This document shows, piece after piece, positions 8,477 through 17,229 of a stretch of 64,000 nucleotides of DNA. The notes beneath the pieces were generated by a model. The model searched no databases. It saw only the letters and a program-made list of their open reading frames with translations, and was not told the DNA's origin. Origin of the DNA: Collinsella aerofaciens (GTDB lineage Bacteria > Actinomycetota > Coriobacteriia > Coriobacteriales > Coriobacteriaceae); contig NZ_JADMWW010000008.1 in assembly GCF_015548375.1 (NCBI RefSeq), positions 19,989 through 83,988 of the forward strand, written 5' to 3'. The translations under genes were made by a program, and so were the position numbers. Positions within the stretch are counted from its first letter, which is position 1. Each line of letters begins with the position of its first letter.

Positions 8477-9970
8477 TCACAACCGATAGAGCGCGTATCC
8501 CCTGCCGCTCGCCGTCTTCTCGGCGCCGGGACAGGCTTTCTCCAGGCGTTTCCCATGGGAGTCCATCACGATTGCCCATGCCCAGCCGTCCTCCCTTAGG
8601 CGCCCAAAGCCGCCTTCCAGGCTGTCAACGTAGAGTCGGTAGTCATTGGCCGCGCCGTCCCCGGCGATTGCCTCAGACCAGATCTCAGGCCGCATATCGT
8701 ATGTCACGGGCACCTCGGCCCATTCGAGGTAATTCATCACGGCGGCGTCCTCGGACCATATGCGACCGGGGTTGTCGCCCAGGGCCTCGACGATCTGCCC
8801 CATATCCGCATCGATACCGCACCAACCGGATTCCACTCCGCTTGTCTCGGGCTCGATTGAGTGAAGTCCGCTGTTGATGACGGAGAGCGCCATGACAAGG
8901 CTCAAGGCCATCCTGCCTGCAATGAGCAAACGATATATTTGGGGCTCGAGTTCGTCCTTGCGCCCGGCAGATACCGCGACGATCAGAAACGAGACGGTCC
9001 ACGTTATCCAGAGGCACCTGACGGCGAGCGCCCCGGCAATTGCGGACGCCAGCCAAAAAGCCAGAAGCCATCTGGGCGGGAACCGGCGCGCGAGGGCGCA
9101 CGATATGGTTGCCGCGAGGATCGAAACGCACCAGAACAGGGCTGCCGCCGGCATCGCCCACACCGGCTTCAGCTCGAGGATGACCCCACCGTACGATGCT
9201 GCACCTAGTGAGCGGAGCACATAGAGCGAGCCGTCGATTGCATACGGGTTGACAAGGGATTCCGCTGCCATTCCGGCAATCGCCGCAAGCAGGGGCAGTC
9301 TGGACTGTGACCACGCGCGGAGTGCCTCGCATGCATTGCTCGGCTCGAACTCGCCCTCTTCCGGAAGCAGGAAGCACGCTGCGGCGGCGGCCGGCAAGGG
9401 CCAAAGCGCAGCCTGCAGATTCACCGACAGCAGCGATACTACGGGAAGCCCAAGTAGCAAACGCTTATCGGCGCCTCGCCGCCACTCCAAGCACAGGGAG
9501 ATTGCGACAAACAGCAGCGCTGCCGTCCAAAGGGACGGACGGATGGACAGATACGAGGCCATGAGGGTAAAGCCGAGCGCACCGATCAGCAACGGTGCCC
9601 AGGGGTAGCGTGGGTTTTGCGCCAGCCTGGAAACGGTGCCGGTATAGGCCCACAGGGCGAGCGCGGCAGGTATCGCCACGGAGACGGCGACGCCCGCATA
9701 GCCCGCGGCCCTCCAACACAGGTAGAGCCACACATCGTGCAGCCACTGCTGGAGCACGATACCCTGGCCGGCGATTGCGGTGAATGGGTTCGTGCTCGGG
9801 ACGCCTGATTCGACGACCACGCGCCCCGAGGCCAGAAGGAACCATCCGTCCGTATCAAGCGTCCCCGCCGACCTGATGGTGGGAATCAAGGCCACAACGG
9901 CCATTGACAGGATGACGGCGAGCGCCGCTGAGGCACAGCGTACGATCTTCGCTACCTTAATTTGGTTCAA
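8477..9970 (-). CDS. Polytopic membrane protein, GT-C-like
   Basis: A 497-aa protein with roughly ten hydrophobic helices. The first extracytoplasmic segment carries DTDGWFLLASGRVVVESG and NPFTAIAGQG, a pattern seen in uncharacterised GT-C-like membrane proteins. A soluble C-terminal domain (residues ~390-497) ends GYALYRL. The TTG start overlaps the DUF192 stop (TTGA), with GGAGA upstream, so translation is coupled to the Tad genes. It may modify or export a pilus-associated polymer. That function is inference; the membrane topology is evident. Confidence 0.6.
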   Translation of the reverse strand: MNQIKVAKIVRCASAALAVILSMAVVALIPTIRSAGTLDTDGWFLLASGRVVVESGVPSTNPFTAIAGQGIVLQQWLHDVWLYLCWRAAGYAGVAVSVAIPAALALWAYTGTVSRLAQNPRYPWAPLLIGALGFTLMASYLSIRPSLWTAALLFVAISLCLEWRRGADKRLLLGLPVVSLLSVNLQAALWPLPAAAAACFLLPEEGEFEPSNACEALRAWSQSRLPLLAAIAGMAAESLVNPYAIDGSLYVLRSLGAASYGGVILELKPVWAMPAAALFWCVSILAATISCALARRFPPRWLLAFWLASAIAGALAVRCLWITWTVSFLIVAVSAGRKDELEPQIYRLLIAGRMALSLVMALSVINSGLHSIEPETSGVESGWCGIDADMGQIVEALGDNPGRIWSEDAAVMNYLEWAEVPVTYDMRPEIWSEAIAGDGAANDYRLYVDSLEGGFGRLREDGWAWAIVMDSHGKRLEKACPGAEKTASGRGYALYRL

Positions 9971-10344
9971 TCGAGTCTCCTGATAGAGATCGGGCGGTCC
10001 GACTCGGTGAACGTCCCGGGTGCGACCTCGATGCCGCCCACAGCCCCCCGCGGTGCGAAAAGGATGCGCCAGGGGGCGACTGAGGCATCGAGCGAGACTA
10101 CCGGCCAGGACTGATCTGAGGGGTCGAAACGGCCAATCCAGCAGACATCAATCGGGACGCGCATGAACAGGGTATGGAGCGACCTGCCCCTTGCGTAGAC
10201 CATGCCGGTGGATTTGCCGATTGACTTGGCGCCCATATACCCGATCGCCTTGTCCCTGAAGGACTTGGCGATCTTGAGGGAAATCGGGACCTCGGCGCCG
10301 GACCGGGTGGTGGCCACGCAGGGGATATCGTATTCGAAGCTCAT
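9967..10344 (-). CDS. DUF192 family protein
   Basis: The 125-aa sequence shows the DUF192 (COG1430) signature: GYMGAKSIGKSTGMVYARG, then SLHTLFMRVPIDVCWI, LDASVAPWRI and a final GAVGGIEVAPGTF. Members are small beta-rich proteins of unknown biochemical function, often next to Tad/Flp pilus genes in Actinobacteria. It lies 10 bp after tadC and overlaps the next start. Family assignment is firm from motif order; the role in pilus assembly is inferred from context. Confidence 0.85.
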   Translation of the reverse strand: MSFEYDIPCVATTRSGAEVPISLKIAKSFRDKAIGYMGAKSIGKSTGMVYARGRSLHTLFMRVPIDVCWIGRFDPSDQSWPVVSLDASVAPWRILFAPRGAVGGIEVAPGTFTESDRPISIRRLD

Positions 10345-10354
10345 GGGCCGTCTC

Positions 10355-11224
10355 CTACATGAGAGAGGTGAACGTCTGCGCGATCTGGGCCAACACGGGG
10401 GCGAGGACGACGATCAGAAACACCGGAAGGATAAACAGGATGATCGGGAAGAGCATCTTGGTACCGAGCTTCTCGATCTCCGACTCGACCTTCAGGCGCC
10501 GTTGCTCGCGAACCGTCTCCGCCTGGTCGCGGATGATGTCGACGAGAGATCCGCCCGCGCGCTCGGATTGCGCAAACGAGGCCGCGAAGATCGTGAGGGA
10601 CGGCACGCGGGCTCGCTCTGCGAAGCGAAGGAGTGCCTCGGTTCGCGATGAGAAGCTGGCCTCGTTGGCCACTCGCTCGAAGCCCTGCGCGATGGCGCCG
10701 TCCATCTTGCTGCCGACCGTGTGCAGGGCGAAATCGATAGATGAGCCCGCCGACATGCAGATTGCGAGCAGATCGAGGGCGTCGGGAAGCTGTCGGTCGA
10801 GCTCGTCGCGCCATTTTGCGCGCTCATTCAAAAGCCACAGCTGCGGGATGGCGATTCCCGTGAGCGCCAGCGCGGCGAAAATGCCTAAACCCTTTGCCCC
10901 GCCGACGAAAAGCGACGCGACGAGTCCCGCCGCCGTGAATCCCGCAGCGCTCGCGACGCGGAAGGCCCAGAAGGTCGCCGGCTGCATGGTGGATCCGGCG
11001 CGGTCGAGGGAGTCGCGCGTCGAGTCCATTACGGTGCGCGAAATGGGAGCGAGCCTGGAGACAACGTTGGAAAGCTTGTCGGCGATTCCGGGAAGCGCCG
11101 GGGAGGCGTCCTCTTCCGCAGGCTGCTCTAGGCCGAAGACGCGTTTGAGGGCGATGTCCACTCCGAGGCCCGCGGCGATTCCGATGAGGATGATAATGAA
11201 GCCAGTTGTTATTGATTCGAACAT
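10355..11224 (-). CDS. tadC: Tad pilus platform protein TadC
   Basis: A 289-aa type II secretion system F-domain protein. It has an N-terminal helix (ITTGFIIILIGIAAGLGVDIAL), a pair of central helices, a cytoplasmic GspF domain with QLPDALDLLAICMSAGSSIDFAL and the conserved SQSERAGGSLVDIIRDQAE-like segment, and two closing helices. GspF pairs form the inner-membrane platform turned by the TadA ATPase. GGGGAG precedes the ATG. It is 10 bp after tadB in a tight operon. Confidence 0.9.
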   Translation of the reverse strand: MFESITTGFIIILIGIAAGLGVDIALKRVFGLEQPAEEDASPALPGIADKLSNVVSRLAPISRTVMDSTRDSLDRAGSTMQPATFWAFRVASAAGFTAAGLVASLFVGGAKGLGIFAALALTGIAIPQLWLLNERAKWRDELDRQLPDALDLLAICMSAGSSIDFALHTVGSKMDGAIAQGFERVANEASFSSRTEALLRFAERARVPSLTIFAASFAQSERAGGSLVDIIRDQAETVREQRRLKVESEIEKLGTKMLFPIILFILPVFLIVVLAPVLAQIAQTFTSLM

Positions 11225-11234
11225 CTGAGCTCCC

Positions 11235-12137
11235 CTAGTCGTACCTGATGTTGCTAATTTGCTTCAGCACCATGAAACCGATGATATCGAGCGCTATGCC
11301 AACGCCCAGGCACGCCCACCCCGCAGGCGTCATGAAGAACTGCCGGTGCATTTCCGAGGCAACCGACATGAGCAGCAGCATGACGACCGGTGCGAAGCCG
11401 ACAATCTTCGCCTCGAACCGTGCCGAGGAGGTCTTGGCCTCGGCCGAGCGCTTCGCCTTGACCTTTGCCCGGATGGCCTCGCCGACACGCTCCGTGATCT
11501 CGGAAAGCGAGCCGCCGGTCTGCTGCGATACCGATACGGCCGTTGAATAGAGCCTGAGGTTGGAGCTTTTGGTCCTTATTGCCATATCGTCGAGTGCCTG
11601 GTCGATGGGGCGTCCGTTTCTAAGGTCGCGCTCGAGGATGGCGAACTCGGACTTCAGGGGCTCATCCATGTGCTCTGCGACCGGTGCCACCGATTGCGCG
11701 ATCGAGGCTCCCGTTCGAAGGTTCGATGCGATAAGCGGCATCGCCTGTCCGAGCTGCTCCTCGAAAAGACCCTGCTCGGCCCCGCGCTTCGACTTCACCC
11801 AGATCGGGAAGGCAGCGATTCCGAGTGGGAGCGCGGCGACCGCTCCCGCTGTCGAGCCCATTGCAAGGATAAAGACCGAAGGCGCGAATGCGATTACCGC
11901 CCATAGCTGTGCCGCCTCGGTGGTGGAGAGCTGGGGCGCCGCGCCCTGGCACACGCGTCGCAGGGCGCCGGCAAGGCGGTTTCCCCCATCTTTGTCGGAT
12001 GGATTTTCCGGAAGGGGCCCTGCTTCTGACTGCTCACGCTCGATGCGAAGCTTTCTTGCCGTCAGGAACAGGATTATTCCCATCAGCACCGCCGGCAGCG
12101 CGGGAAGGAGGGCTGCCGGGGAAATCTGCCCGCTCAT
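11235..12137 (-). CDS. tadB: Tad pilus platform protein TadB
   Basis: A 300-aa GspF-type platform protein, companion of TadC. It has an N-terminal membrane helix (ALLPALPAVLMGIILFLTA), a central helix pair, and a cytoplasmic domain with QLGQAMPLIASNLRTGASI and the typical SQQTGGSLSEITERVGEAIR motif, with membrane helices at the end. The ATG overlaps the tadA stop by 4 bp. The pair TadB/TadC is the standard platform of Flp-type pili. Confidence 0.9.
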   Translation of the reverse strand: MSGQISPAALLPALPAVLMGIILFLTARKLRIEREQSEAGPLPENPSDKDGGNRLAGALRRVCQGAAPQLSTTEAAQLWAVIAFAPSVFILAMGSTAGAVAALPLGIAAFPIWVKSKRGAEQGLFEEQLGQAMPLIASNLRTGASIAQSVAPVAEHMDEPLKSEFAILERDLRNGRPIDQALDDMAIRTKSSNLRLYSTAVSVSQQTGGSLSEITERVGEAIRAKVKAKRSAEAKTSSARFEAKIVGFAPVVMLLLMSVASEMHRQFFMTPAGWACLGVGIALDIIGFMVLKQISNIRYD

Positions 12138-13435
12138 CGACGGAACCAGAAATCGTCATCGATGTACACGCCGCGCGCGAAGAGCTTCTCGCGATGTGCC
12201 GGGGTGATGCGCTCTCCGGTGGGCATGAACTCTCCAAGCACCTTGCCGTCCTCGGAAAATCCCGTTTGCTCGAAACGCATGATGGTGCCCATGGTGATGA
12301 CGTCGCCCTGCATGCCCTGGACCTCGGCGATCTCGGTGATCTTGCGCGAGCCGTCGATATCGTAGCGGTTGACGAAGATGACGAAGTCGATGGCCGAGGC
12401 GATGAGCTCCATGATCTGCTCGCTTCGCATCTCGGTTCCGGTCTGCTGGATCATCGAGCGCAGGCGGGTCATGGCCTCGCGCGCGTTGGAGGAGTGGACG
12501 GTCGTGAGCGAGCCCTCGTGTCCCGTCATCATCGCCTGGATCATGTCGAACGCCTCGCCGCCGCGGCACTCGCCGACGACGATTCGGTCGGGGCGCTCGC
12601 GCAGCGCGTGTATTACGAGCTGCCGGATGGTGATCTCGCCCTCGCCCTCGATATTGGGTCGGCGAGCCGTCTTGCGTACGACATGGGGCTTCTGGAGGCG
12701 CAGCTCCGGCGCGTCCTCGATCGTTACGATGCGCTGGTTGTCCGGGATGAAGGACGAACAGGCGTTGAGGAGCGTCGTCTTGCCCGAGCCGGTGCCGCCT
12801 GCGATGACGACGTTCATTCGGCCGAGTACGATCGCCTCCATGAACTCGAGCATGCGCTGGTCGAAGGTGCCGAGTGCCATGAGGTCCTCTGGCTCCACCG
12901 CATCCGGTCGAAACTTACGGATGTTGAGAATGTTGTGGTCGACGGCGATGCCCTTTGCGGTCGCCGCGACACGGGAGCCGTTGAATATCGCACCGGGGCG
13001 GTTCAGGATGCAGTCGCACAGCGGCTGCGCCTCGTCGCAACGGCGACCGTCGGCTGAAGCTATGCGATTGATGATGAACTTGACGTGGTCGTCGTCTTCG
13101 AAGGCGACGGGGACCCTCTGAAGTAGTCCGGCACGCTCAACCCACACATCGTCCGGGGCGTTCACCATGATTTCGGAGATCGACGTATCCGGTAGCAGCT
13201 CCTCGATGGGCCCCAGGTAATACAGGTCGTTGAGCCCGGCCTGGATCACGGCATCAAAGGAGTCGTCGTCCAGACGCGACCCTTCGGGACTGGAATCTAT
13301 AATCTCGGCAAGGAGGTCGCGAGCGCGCGAGTCGCGCTGCACATCGCTCTCGGAGGCATCGTTGGCGGCAGTCAGGATCCCCGTCGCCTGGCGGACGGCC
13401 TCGCGTTCGATGCCGAGCAGATCGCTATTCAGCAT
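12134..13435 (-). CDS. tadA: Tad pilus assembly ATPase TadA/CpaF
   Basis: A 433-aa secretion ATPase. Seen: an N-terminal helical domain with YYLGPIEELLPDTSISEIM; Walker A GGTGSGKTTLL; an Asp box region (IVTIEDAPEL); and the Walker B/His-box region RIVVGECRGGEAFDMIQAM followed by GHEGSLTTVHSSN. Length and motif order match CpaF/TadA ATPases that power pilin extension and retraction. The start overlaps the cpaB end by 11 bp. It is the motor for the flp pilin at 26.5 kb. Confidence 0.95.
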   Translation of the reverse strand: MLNSDLLGIEREAVRQATGILTAANDASESDVQRDSRARDLLAEIIDSSPEGSRLDDDSFDAVIQAGLNDLYYLGPIEELLPDTSISEIMVNAPDDVWVERAGLLQRVPVAFEDDDHVKFIINRIASADGRRCDEAQPLCDCILNRPGAIFNGSRVAATAKGIAVDHNILNIRKFRPDAVEPEDLMALGTFDQRMLEFMEAIVLGRMNVVIAGGTGSGKTTLLNACSSFIPDNQRIVTIEDAPELRLQKPHVVRKTARRPNIEGEGEITIRQLVIHALRERPDRIVVGECRGGEAFDMIQAMMTGHEGSLTTVHSSNAREAMTRLRSMIQQTGTEMRSEQIMELIASAIDFVIFVNRYDIDGSRKITEIAEVQGMQGDVITMGTIMRFEQTGFSEDGKVLGEFMPTGERITPAHREKLFARGVYIDDDFWFRR

Positions 13436-14366
13436 TTTGCGCCTCCCCCGTCTCGGGAAGGGCCACGAGTCGGATGCCGCTCGCGCTCGAAAGGGCGAGG
13501 GCCTGGTCCTCAGTTACCTCGATTGTGACGTTGGAGTAACCGTCTGACTTGGAGCCCGAGAGGTTGCCGTCCAGCGCCAGTACGCGAATGGAGTCGGCCA
13601 CGCGCACGGTGCTCACGACCTGGCCGTCGTTCACGCTCGCGAGAACATCGACCTTGTCACCGACCGAGAGCAGCGGGGAAAGGCCCGTTGAGCTGTCGAG
13701 TGCGACGGTATAGGCAACGTGGCCCTCGGTTACGGCGGTGGTGATGGAAGCGGGTTTCTTCGAGCCTGATACGGAGGAGAGGGAAACTGCGGTCCCCAAG
13801 GTCTGCTGCGTCACGGACTGGCGGCCCGCCACATCGGATACCTTCTTCGCCGCGTCCTTGGGCGCAAACGCCGTGGGCACGCTTGCGACCGTAAGGTCTG
13901 CCGAAGTGATGACTTCGCCGGGGGCGACATCGCGCGTGACGGTGACTACCTTGACGGTCGACTTCTCGAGATGCGCGAGCTCGCCCTGCGCCTGAGTCCA
14001 TCGCCAGCCCGAGAAACCGACCGTCACGACTGCAACGGCGATCGCCACGCCGGCGACGGCGGCGAGCCTTCGGTCCTTACGTGTTCCCCCGGCTGCCGGA
14101 CCGCGCTGCCTGCGAGCGGTCGCGGCGCCTGCCGTCGACGTGGTCCTCTGGCCGCCCTGTGCGGGCGCGGGGGCCGCGGGGGCCGATACCGTCGCCCCCG
14201 CGGAGGCCTCCTGTGCCATTGCGCGCTCCAGCTCATGGCCGAGCGCCTGCTTGCGACCGCGGAGTCGTTCGACGCTGCGCATGCGCCCGGAGTCGATGGC
14301 CGTGCGCATTTCCGACTCGACTTGGGCGATTTCTGCCCTTATTTCCTCCTGGGTCCGTTTTTTCAT
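13425..14366 (-). CDS. cpaB: CpaB/RcpC-like Tad pilus protein with SAF domain
   Basis: A 313-aa protein. It has an N-terminal charged coiled coil (residues 1-50), an Ala/Pro/Gln-rich linker, a membrane helix (LAAVAGVAIAVAVVTVGFSGW, ~105-125) and then a SAF-like domain beginning VTRDVAPGEVITSADLTVASV. A C-terminal beta-rich domain follows (VDVLASVNDGQVV). In Gram-negative Tad systems CpaB/RcpC sits at the cell surface; in Actinobacteria it is thought to link pilus and wall. It is first in the cpaB-tadABC operon, with a ~208-nt leader from the regulon promoter at 14581-14634. Confidence 0.8.
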   Translation of the reverse strand: MKKRTQEEIRAEIAQVESEMRTAIDSGRMRSVERLRGRKQALGHELERAMAQEASAGATVSAPAAPAPAQGGQRTTSTAGAATARRQRGPAAGGTRKDRRLAAVAGVAIAVAVVTVGFSGWRWTQAQGELAHLEKSTVKVVTVTRDVAPGEVITSADLTVASVPTAFAPKDAAKKVSDVAGRQSVTQQTLGTAVSLSSVSGSKKPASITTAVTEGHVAYTVALDSSTGLSPLLSVGDKVDVLASVNDGQVVSTVRVADSIRVLALDGNLSGSKSDGYSNVTIEVTEDQALALSSASGIRLVALPETGEAQNAE

Positions 14367-14580
14367 CTTTAAGATTCCTTCCTGGGACCTAGGAGTCCCT
14401 TAAACGCGAGCGGTGGAAAATGGTTCGCTCTCCAGTGCCAGGTGATACTGGCCGCACTTTCTCTGCCGCCGCACAAACCATCTCGAAAGCCTTTTTGGTT
14501 GAGCAGACCAGTCTCTGGCGCATCGGGTCGCACATCGGGCTCGAGGGCTCTTCGGCCTGCCGTGCTATTCCGACATATAA

Positions 14581-14634
14581 AGAATCGCCCCGCGCGGCCG
14601 TCTGCGCAGGGCGATTTGGTGCCATTGGGTGACA
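14581..14634 (-). promoter_or_regulatory. Element-wide regulon promoter, site 2 (cpaB operon)
   Basis: On the minus strand: TGTCACC (14634-14628), CAA, TGGCACC (14624-14618), AAA; 31 nt further is the -10-like GATTCT (14586-14581). The spacing and even the hexamer match site 1. The intervening DNA is the hairpin listed at 14584-14615. Confidence 0.7.
14584..14615 (-). terminator. Terminator after the TadE genes, overlapping the cpaB promoter
   Basis: ATCGCCC (14584-14590) pairs with GGGCGAT (14609-14615), with inner pairing of CGCGC and GCGCA. It is followed on the minus strand by TCTTTATAT. It sits between the activator motif and the cpaB start, so read-through would be cut before new initiation. 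Confidence 0.55.
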
Positions 14635-14679
14635 ATATGGCGTGCTGTAGCGTGTTGGCTGACGGTTGCCGCCCGTCGA

Positions 14680-15273
14680 TCAGGGAAGCATGTCCCTCAC
14701 GGCCTTGGAGAGAATTTCGGGCGCATCGTCGAGTGAGCATGCCCCCGTTTTCGTCGAAACGCTGCCTTCCTTGTCGATCGTGTACTCGCACCATCCGTTA
14801 CCGGTGTCGGACGGTCGCCATACCGTCGTAGATGAATAGGGATGTAGGGTCCAGACGGCGTCCGAGCGCACCTTGAGCTCATCTATGCCGGCAAATCGCG
14901 CGAAAGCCGACGGCCAGGTCCCCTCAAGGACCACATAGACGCCGGCGTAGCGATCGGCTGCCCCGCAAAGGCTTTCAGGGGCCTCTACGTAATAGACCAT
15001 GGCCTTTCCGGTGTAACCGTTGGCCTTGAGCATCTCGAGAACCTCGGAGCGCGCCTCATCCCCCGGGTTCTCGGCGTATTTGACGGCATTGGCCTCACCA
15101 AAGCAAGACTGTCTCGTGCTCTCGAGAAGCGACCCCTGCCAGGTCCTATATGCGAGCGCTCCTCCCAGGTCTACGGCGAGCGCTATGAGGAGGGATAGGG
15201 GGATGAGCATCACGACGAAAAAGGATGTGAGCTGCGCGCGGGCTCCCCCTCCCCTGAGTGCGTGGCACTTCAT
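14680..15273 (-). CDS. TadE/TadG-like pseudopilin, third copy
   Basis: A 197-aa protein with a short basic N-terminus and one hydrophobic segment (LTSFFVVMLIPLSLLIALAVDLGGALAYRT, split here by a Pro), followed by a large extracytoplasmic domain with four Cys (including SLCGAAD and NGWCEY). This is the build of TadE/TadG minor pilins processed by the Tad prepilin peptidase. It abuts the preceding gene with no gap. The Cys pairs suggest disulfides. It is the last gene before the terminator at 14584. Confidence 0.65.
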   Translation of the reverse strand: MKCHALRGGGARAQLTSFFVVMLIPLSLLIALAVDLGGALAYRTWQGSLLESTRQSCFGEANAVKYAENPGDEARSEVLEMLKANGYTGKAMVYYVEAPESLCGAADRYAGVYVVLEGTWPSAFARFAGIDELKVRSDAVWTLHPYSSTTVWRPSDTGNGWCEYTIDKEGSVSTKTGACSLDDAPEILSKAVRDMLP

Positions 15274-15750
15274 CTAGATGACCTCCCAGTCGGAATAGCT
15301 GATGTAGGAACGCGTGATGTTTCGGACGGATCTCTTTCCGAACACGTTGTAGGGCGCCGGGTAGTCGTACGTGATTTCAGCCGACACCGTTACGGTCCTG
15401 TCCTCGGTCCTGAGGTTCTCGGTGCCCAAATCACCTGCGACGGCGTTTCCGTGGCCGAGGTTCTCATCGGAATCGATGTTGACCGAGGCGTTCTTTACCG
15501 TGAGACAGCTTGGGTCAATGTCGGCCGATGCGCTTACGAGCTTCTTCACGAGCGTGTCGGCGTCCATAGAATCCCAGCCTGCGGGAAGTCGGTCCGCGAG
15601 ATGTGCGAGGGAGTAATCAATCCTGGCTCGCTGGTAGCCCGTGAACCCGAAGCCCAATATGGCGAGGACGACGGTGAGCGCTATCGGGAATACGAAGATG
15701 AATTCAGTGGAGATGAGCGCCTCGAGCGACCTTCTGTTACGCACCATCAC
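15274..15750 (-). CDS. tadE: TadE-like pseudopilin, second copy
   Basis: A 158-aa protein with the TadE N-terminus LEALISTEFIFVFPIALTVV (basic head, Glu at the processing-helix start, one membrane helix). A ~120-residue extracellular domain follows, with a beta-rich stretch DRTVTVSAEITYDY. The start overlaps the previous stop by 4 bp. TadE-type minor pilins help initiate or tune Flp pili. Assignment by N-terminal pattern and context. Confidence 0.75.
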   Translation of the reverse strand: MMVRNRRSLEALISTEFIFVFPIALTVVLAILGFGFTGYQRARIDYSLAHLADRLPAGWDSMDADTLVKKLVSASADIDPSCLTVKNASVNIDSDENLGHGNAVAGDLGTENLRTEDRTVTVSAEITYDYPAPYNVFGKRSVRNITRSYISYSDWEVI

Positions 15751-16196
15751 TTGACCTCCGATGAGATTGCCGTTGCCGAGGATGACTCGGGCTCAATTTC
15801 CGCAAGGCCATCGAAGACGGCCAGGGTGAATACGCGACGGCATGGAATCTGGACATTGACCGTGACGGACTTGCGCTCTATTGAAGAGTCCCTGGACTTG
15901 TCCCCAACCCTTAGCTTCACGCCTTTGGACGAAAGCGCGCCGCGCTCGATATCCACAGTGCAGCTGCTATCGAGACCGATAGTGCCCCTTACGTATGATT
16001 CGACTTCAGAATCATTCTTATCGGGGTTCGCTGCGGCGTAGCGCGCCCCCTCGGATGCGGCCGCCGATGCGAGGGCCTTGCATCGGCTCAGGTTCGCGCA
16101 ATCCACGACGAGTGCGAGCATTGCGATCATGATGGGGAGTAGAAGGAAGAGTTGGGTCACCATGACCGCCCTGAGTTCTGTTGGTCTTGACCTCAT
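15747..16196 (-). CDS. tadE: TadE-like pseudopilin, first copy
   Basis: A 149-aa protein with a basic head (MRSRPTELRAV), a membrane helix (QLFLLLPIMIAMLALVVDCA) and the TadE-family ASEGARYAAANPD motif just after it. An extracellular domain ends in IPCRRVFTLAVFDG. The start overlaps the prepilin peptidase stop by 4 bp. Three TadE-like genes in a row suggest a multi-component pilus tip or initiation complex. Confidence 0.75.
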   Translation of the reverse strand: MRSRPTELRAVMVTQLFLLLPIMIAMLALVVDCANLSRCKALASAAASEGARYAAANPDKNDSEVESYVRGTIGLDSSCTVDIERGALSSKGVKLRVGDKSRDSSIERKSVTVNVQIPCRRVFTLAVFDGLAEIEPESSSATAISSEVK

Positions 16197-17035
16197 AGCA
16201 GATTACCTTTCAAGATTGCGATTAGCGTCGCCCCGACCAGACTTACCGACAGCACGGCGTTATAGGGGACGTTGTCTTTGAGGCGAGCACAGGCCGGGAT
16301 GGATCTGATAGCGAGTTCCAGGGCGCATGCGCATGCAAGGTGGATAGCGAGAAACTCGAACACGGTCCCGACGGATAGCGCCGCCATAAGGGCGACGGCA
16401 AGCGTGAGATAGTCGCCGGCGTGCCAGGAGATGCCCCCGATACGCTTCAAGGCAAAGGAGATCAGCGCGAATACTGCAGCGCAGGGAATGGTAAATACCG
16501 CCCACGCATATGGTCCCCAGGGGGACGACACGGCGCCCGAGGCCGCAAAGAGGAACAGCATGGGCACCGGCGCGAGCCTGAATCTCATATCCTCCTGGCC
16601 AAGTGCCACGGAGGCTGCCAGGAAGACGGCATAGGGAATCGAGATGAGCGATCCAGTCCAAGCTGCAAGCAGATAGGGGTAGACAAAAACGATTTCCGAG
16701 GCAAGCGGTGGGTTGTGGCGGCGTGCGTACGTTCCGGTGTCTCCAAGCTGGGACATCTCCGCATCGATATCTCCTGCGCTACCCAGAGAAATTAGTGTTG
16801 AGGGGCTGACGCCGTAGTTAACGGCCTCCCTCTTCACGGCGTCTATCCATTTATCCCTATCGGTATCCCCGGGCTGTGCTTGGAGCATGGTCTTGTCTTC
16901 ATGCTCCAGTGCAGCGTAGCGCCAGCGTTGGTAAAGATGGGAGGCGCACCAAAAGCCGCAACCGACGGCTAATGTGGTCGCCAATCTGACGCCAAAAGAC
17001 ACGGGAGCCTCCTCGATATAGGCATAGGTACTCAT
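16193..17035 (-). CDS. tadV: A24-type prepilin peptidase (TadV/CpaA-like)
   Basis: A 280-aa polytopic membrane protein. After an N-terminal anchor and a ~70-residue soluble insert, the C-terminal ~170 residues form six helices. The first Asp motif is EDMRFRLAP (cf. D-x-R-x-x-x-I-P in A24 peptidases) and the second is WHAGDYLTLAVAL (cf. G-x-G-D). Both catalytic Asp are present, so it should process the Flp pilin and the TadE proteins. There is no ribosome site; the ATG is 6 nt after the -10-like CAAAAT, so the mRNA is probably leaderless. The extra soluble insert is unusual. Confidence 0.7.
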   Translation of the reverse strand: MSTYAYIEEAPVSFGVRLATTLAVGCGFWCASHLYQRWRYAALEHEDKTMLQAQPGDTDRDKWIDAVKREAVNYGVSPSTLISLGSAGDIDAEMSQLGDTGTYARRHNPPLASEIVFVYPYLLAAWTGSLISIPYAVFLAASVALGQEDMRFRLAPVPMLFLFAASGAVSSPWGPYAWAVFTIPCAAVFALISFALKRIGGISWHAGDYLTLAVALMAALSVGTVFEFLAIHLACACALELAIRSIPACARLKDNVPYNAVLSVSLVGATLIAILKGNLL

Positions 17036-17040
17036 ATTTA

Positions 17041-17094
17041 ATTTTGTAGTCGTGTTTGCTCAAAATAAGGCTAATTTGGTGCCAAGCGGTGACA
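17041..17094 (-). promoter_or_regulatory. Element-wide regulon promoter, site 3 (prepilin peptidase)
   Basis: Minus strand: TGTCACC (17094-17088), GCT, TGGCACC (17084-17078), AAA; 31 nt later comes CAAAAT (17046-17041). The ATG follows 5 nt after the hexamer, pointing to a leaderless transcript. Confidence 0.7.
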
Positions 17095-17229
17095 CTATTT
17101 TGATTGAAACGCCTATCCATTCGACCTGGGGTTGTGGCAATGGATGACCTACGAAACCGAAGTGGTCGCGAAGAAGTTGCCACGAGAGCCGTATCGGATT
17201 GCGCGAAAGACGGCAATCAACCAGGGCGA

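Noticed and set aside
14370..14580. Riboswitch in the long cpaB leader
   Set aside because: I could not match the leader to any riboswitch core I know; a short open frame there also lacks a ribosome site.
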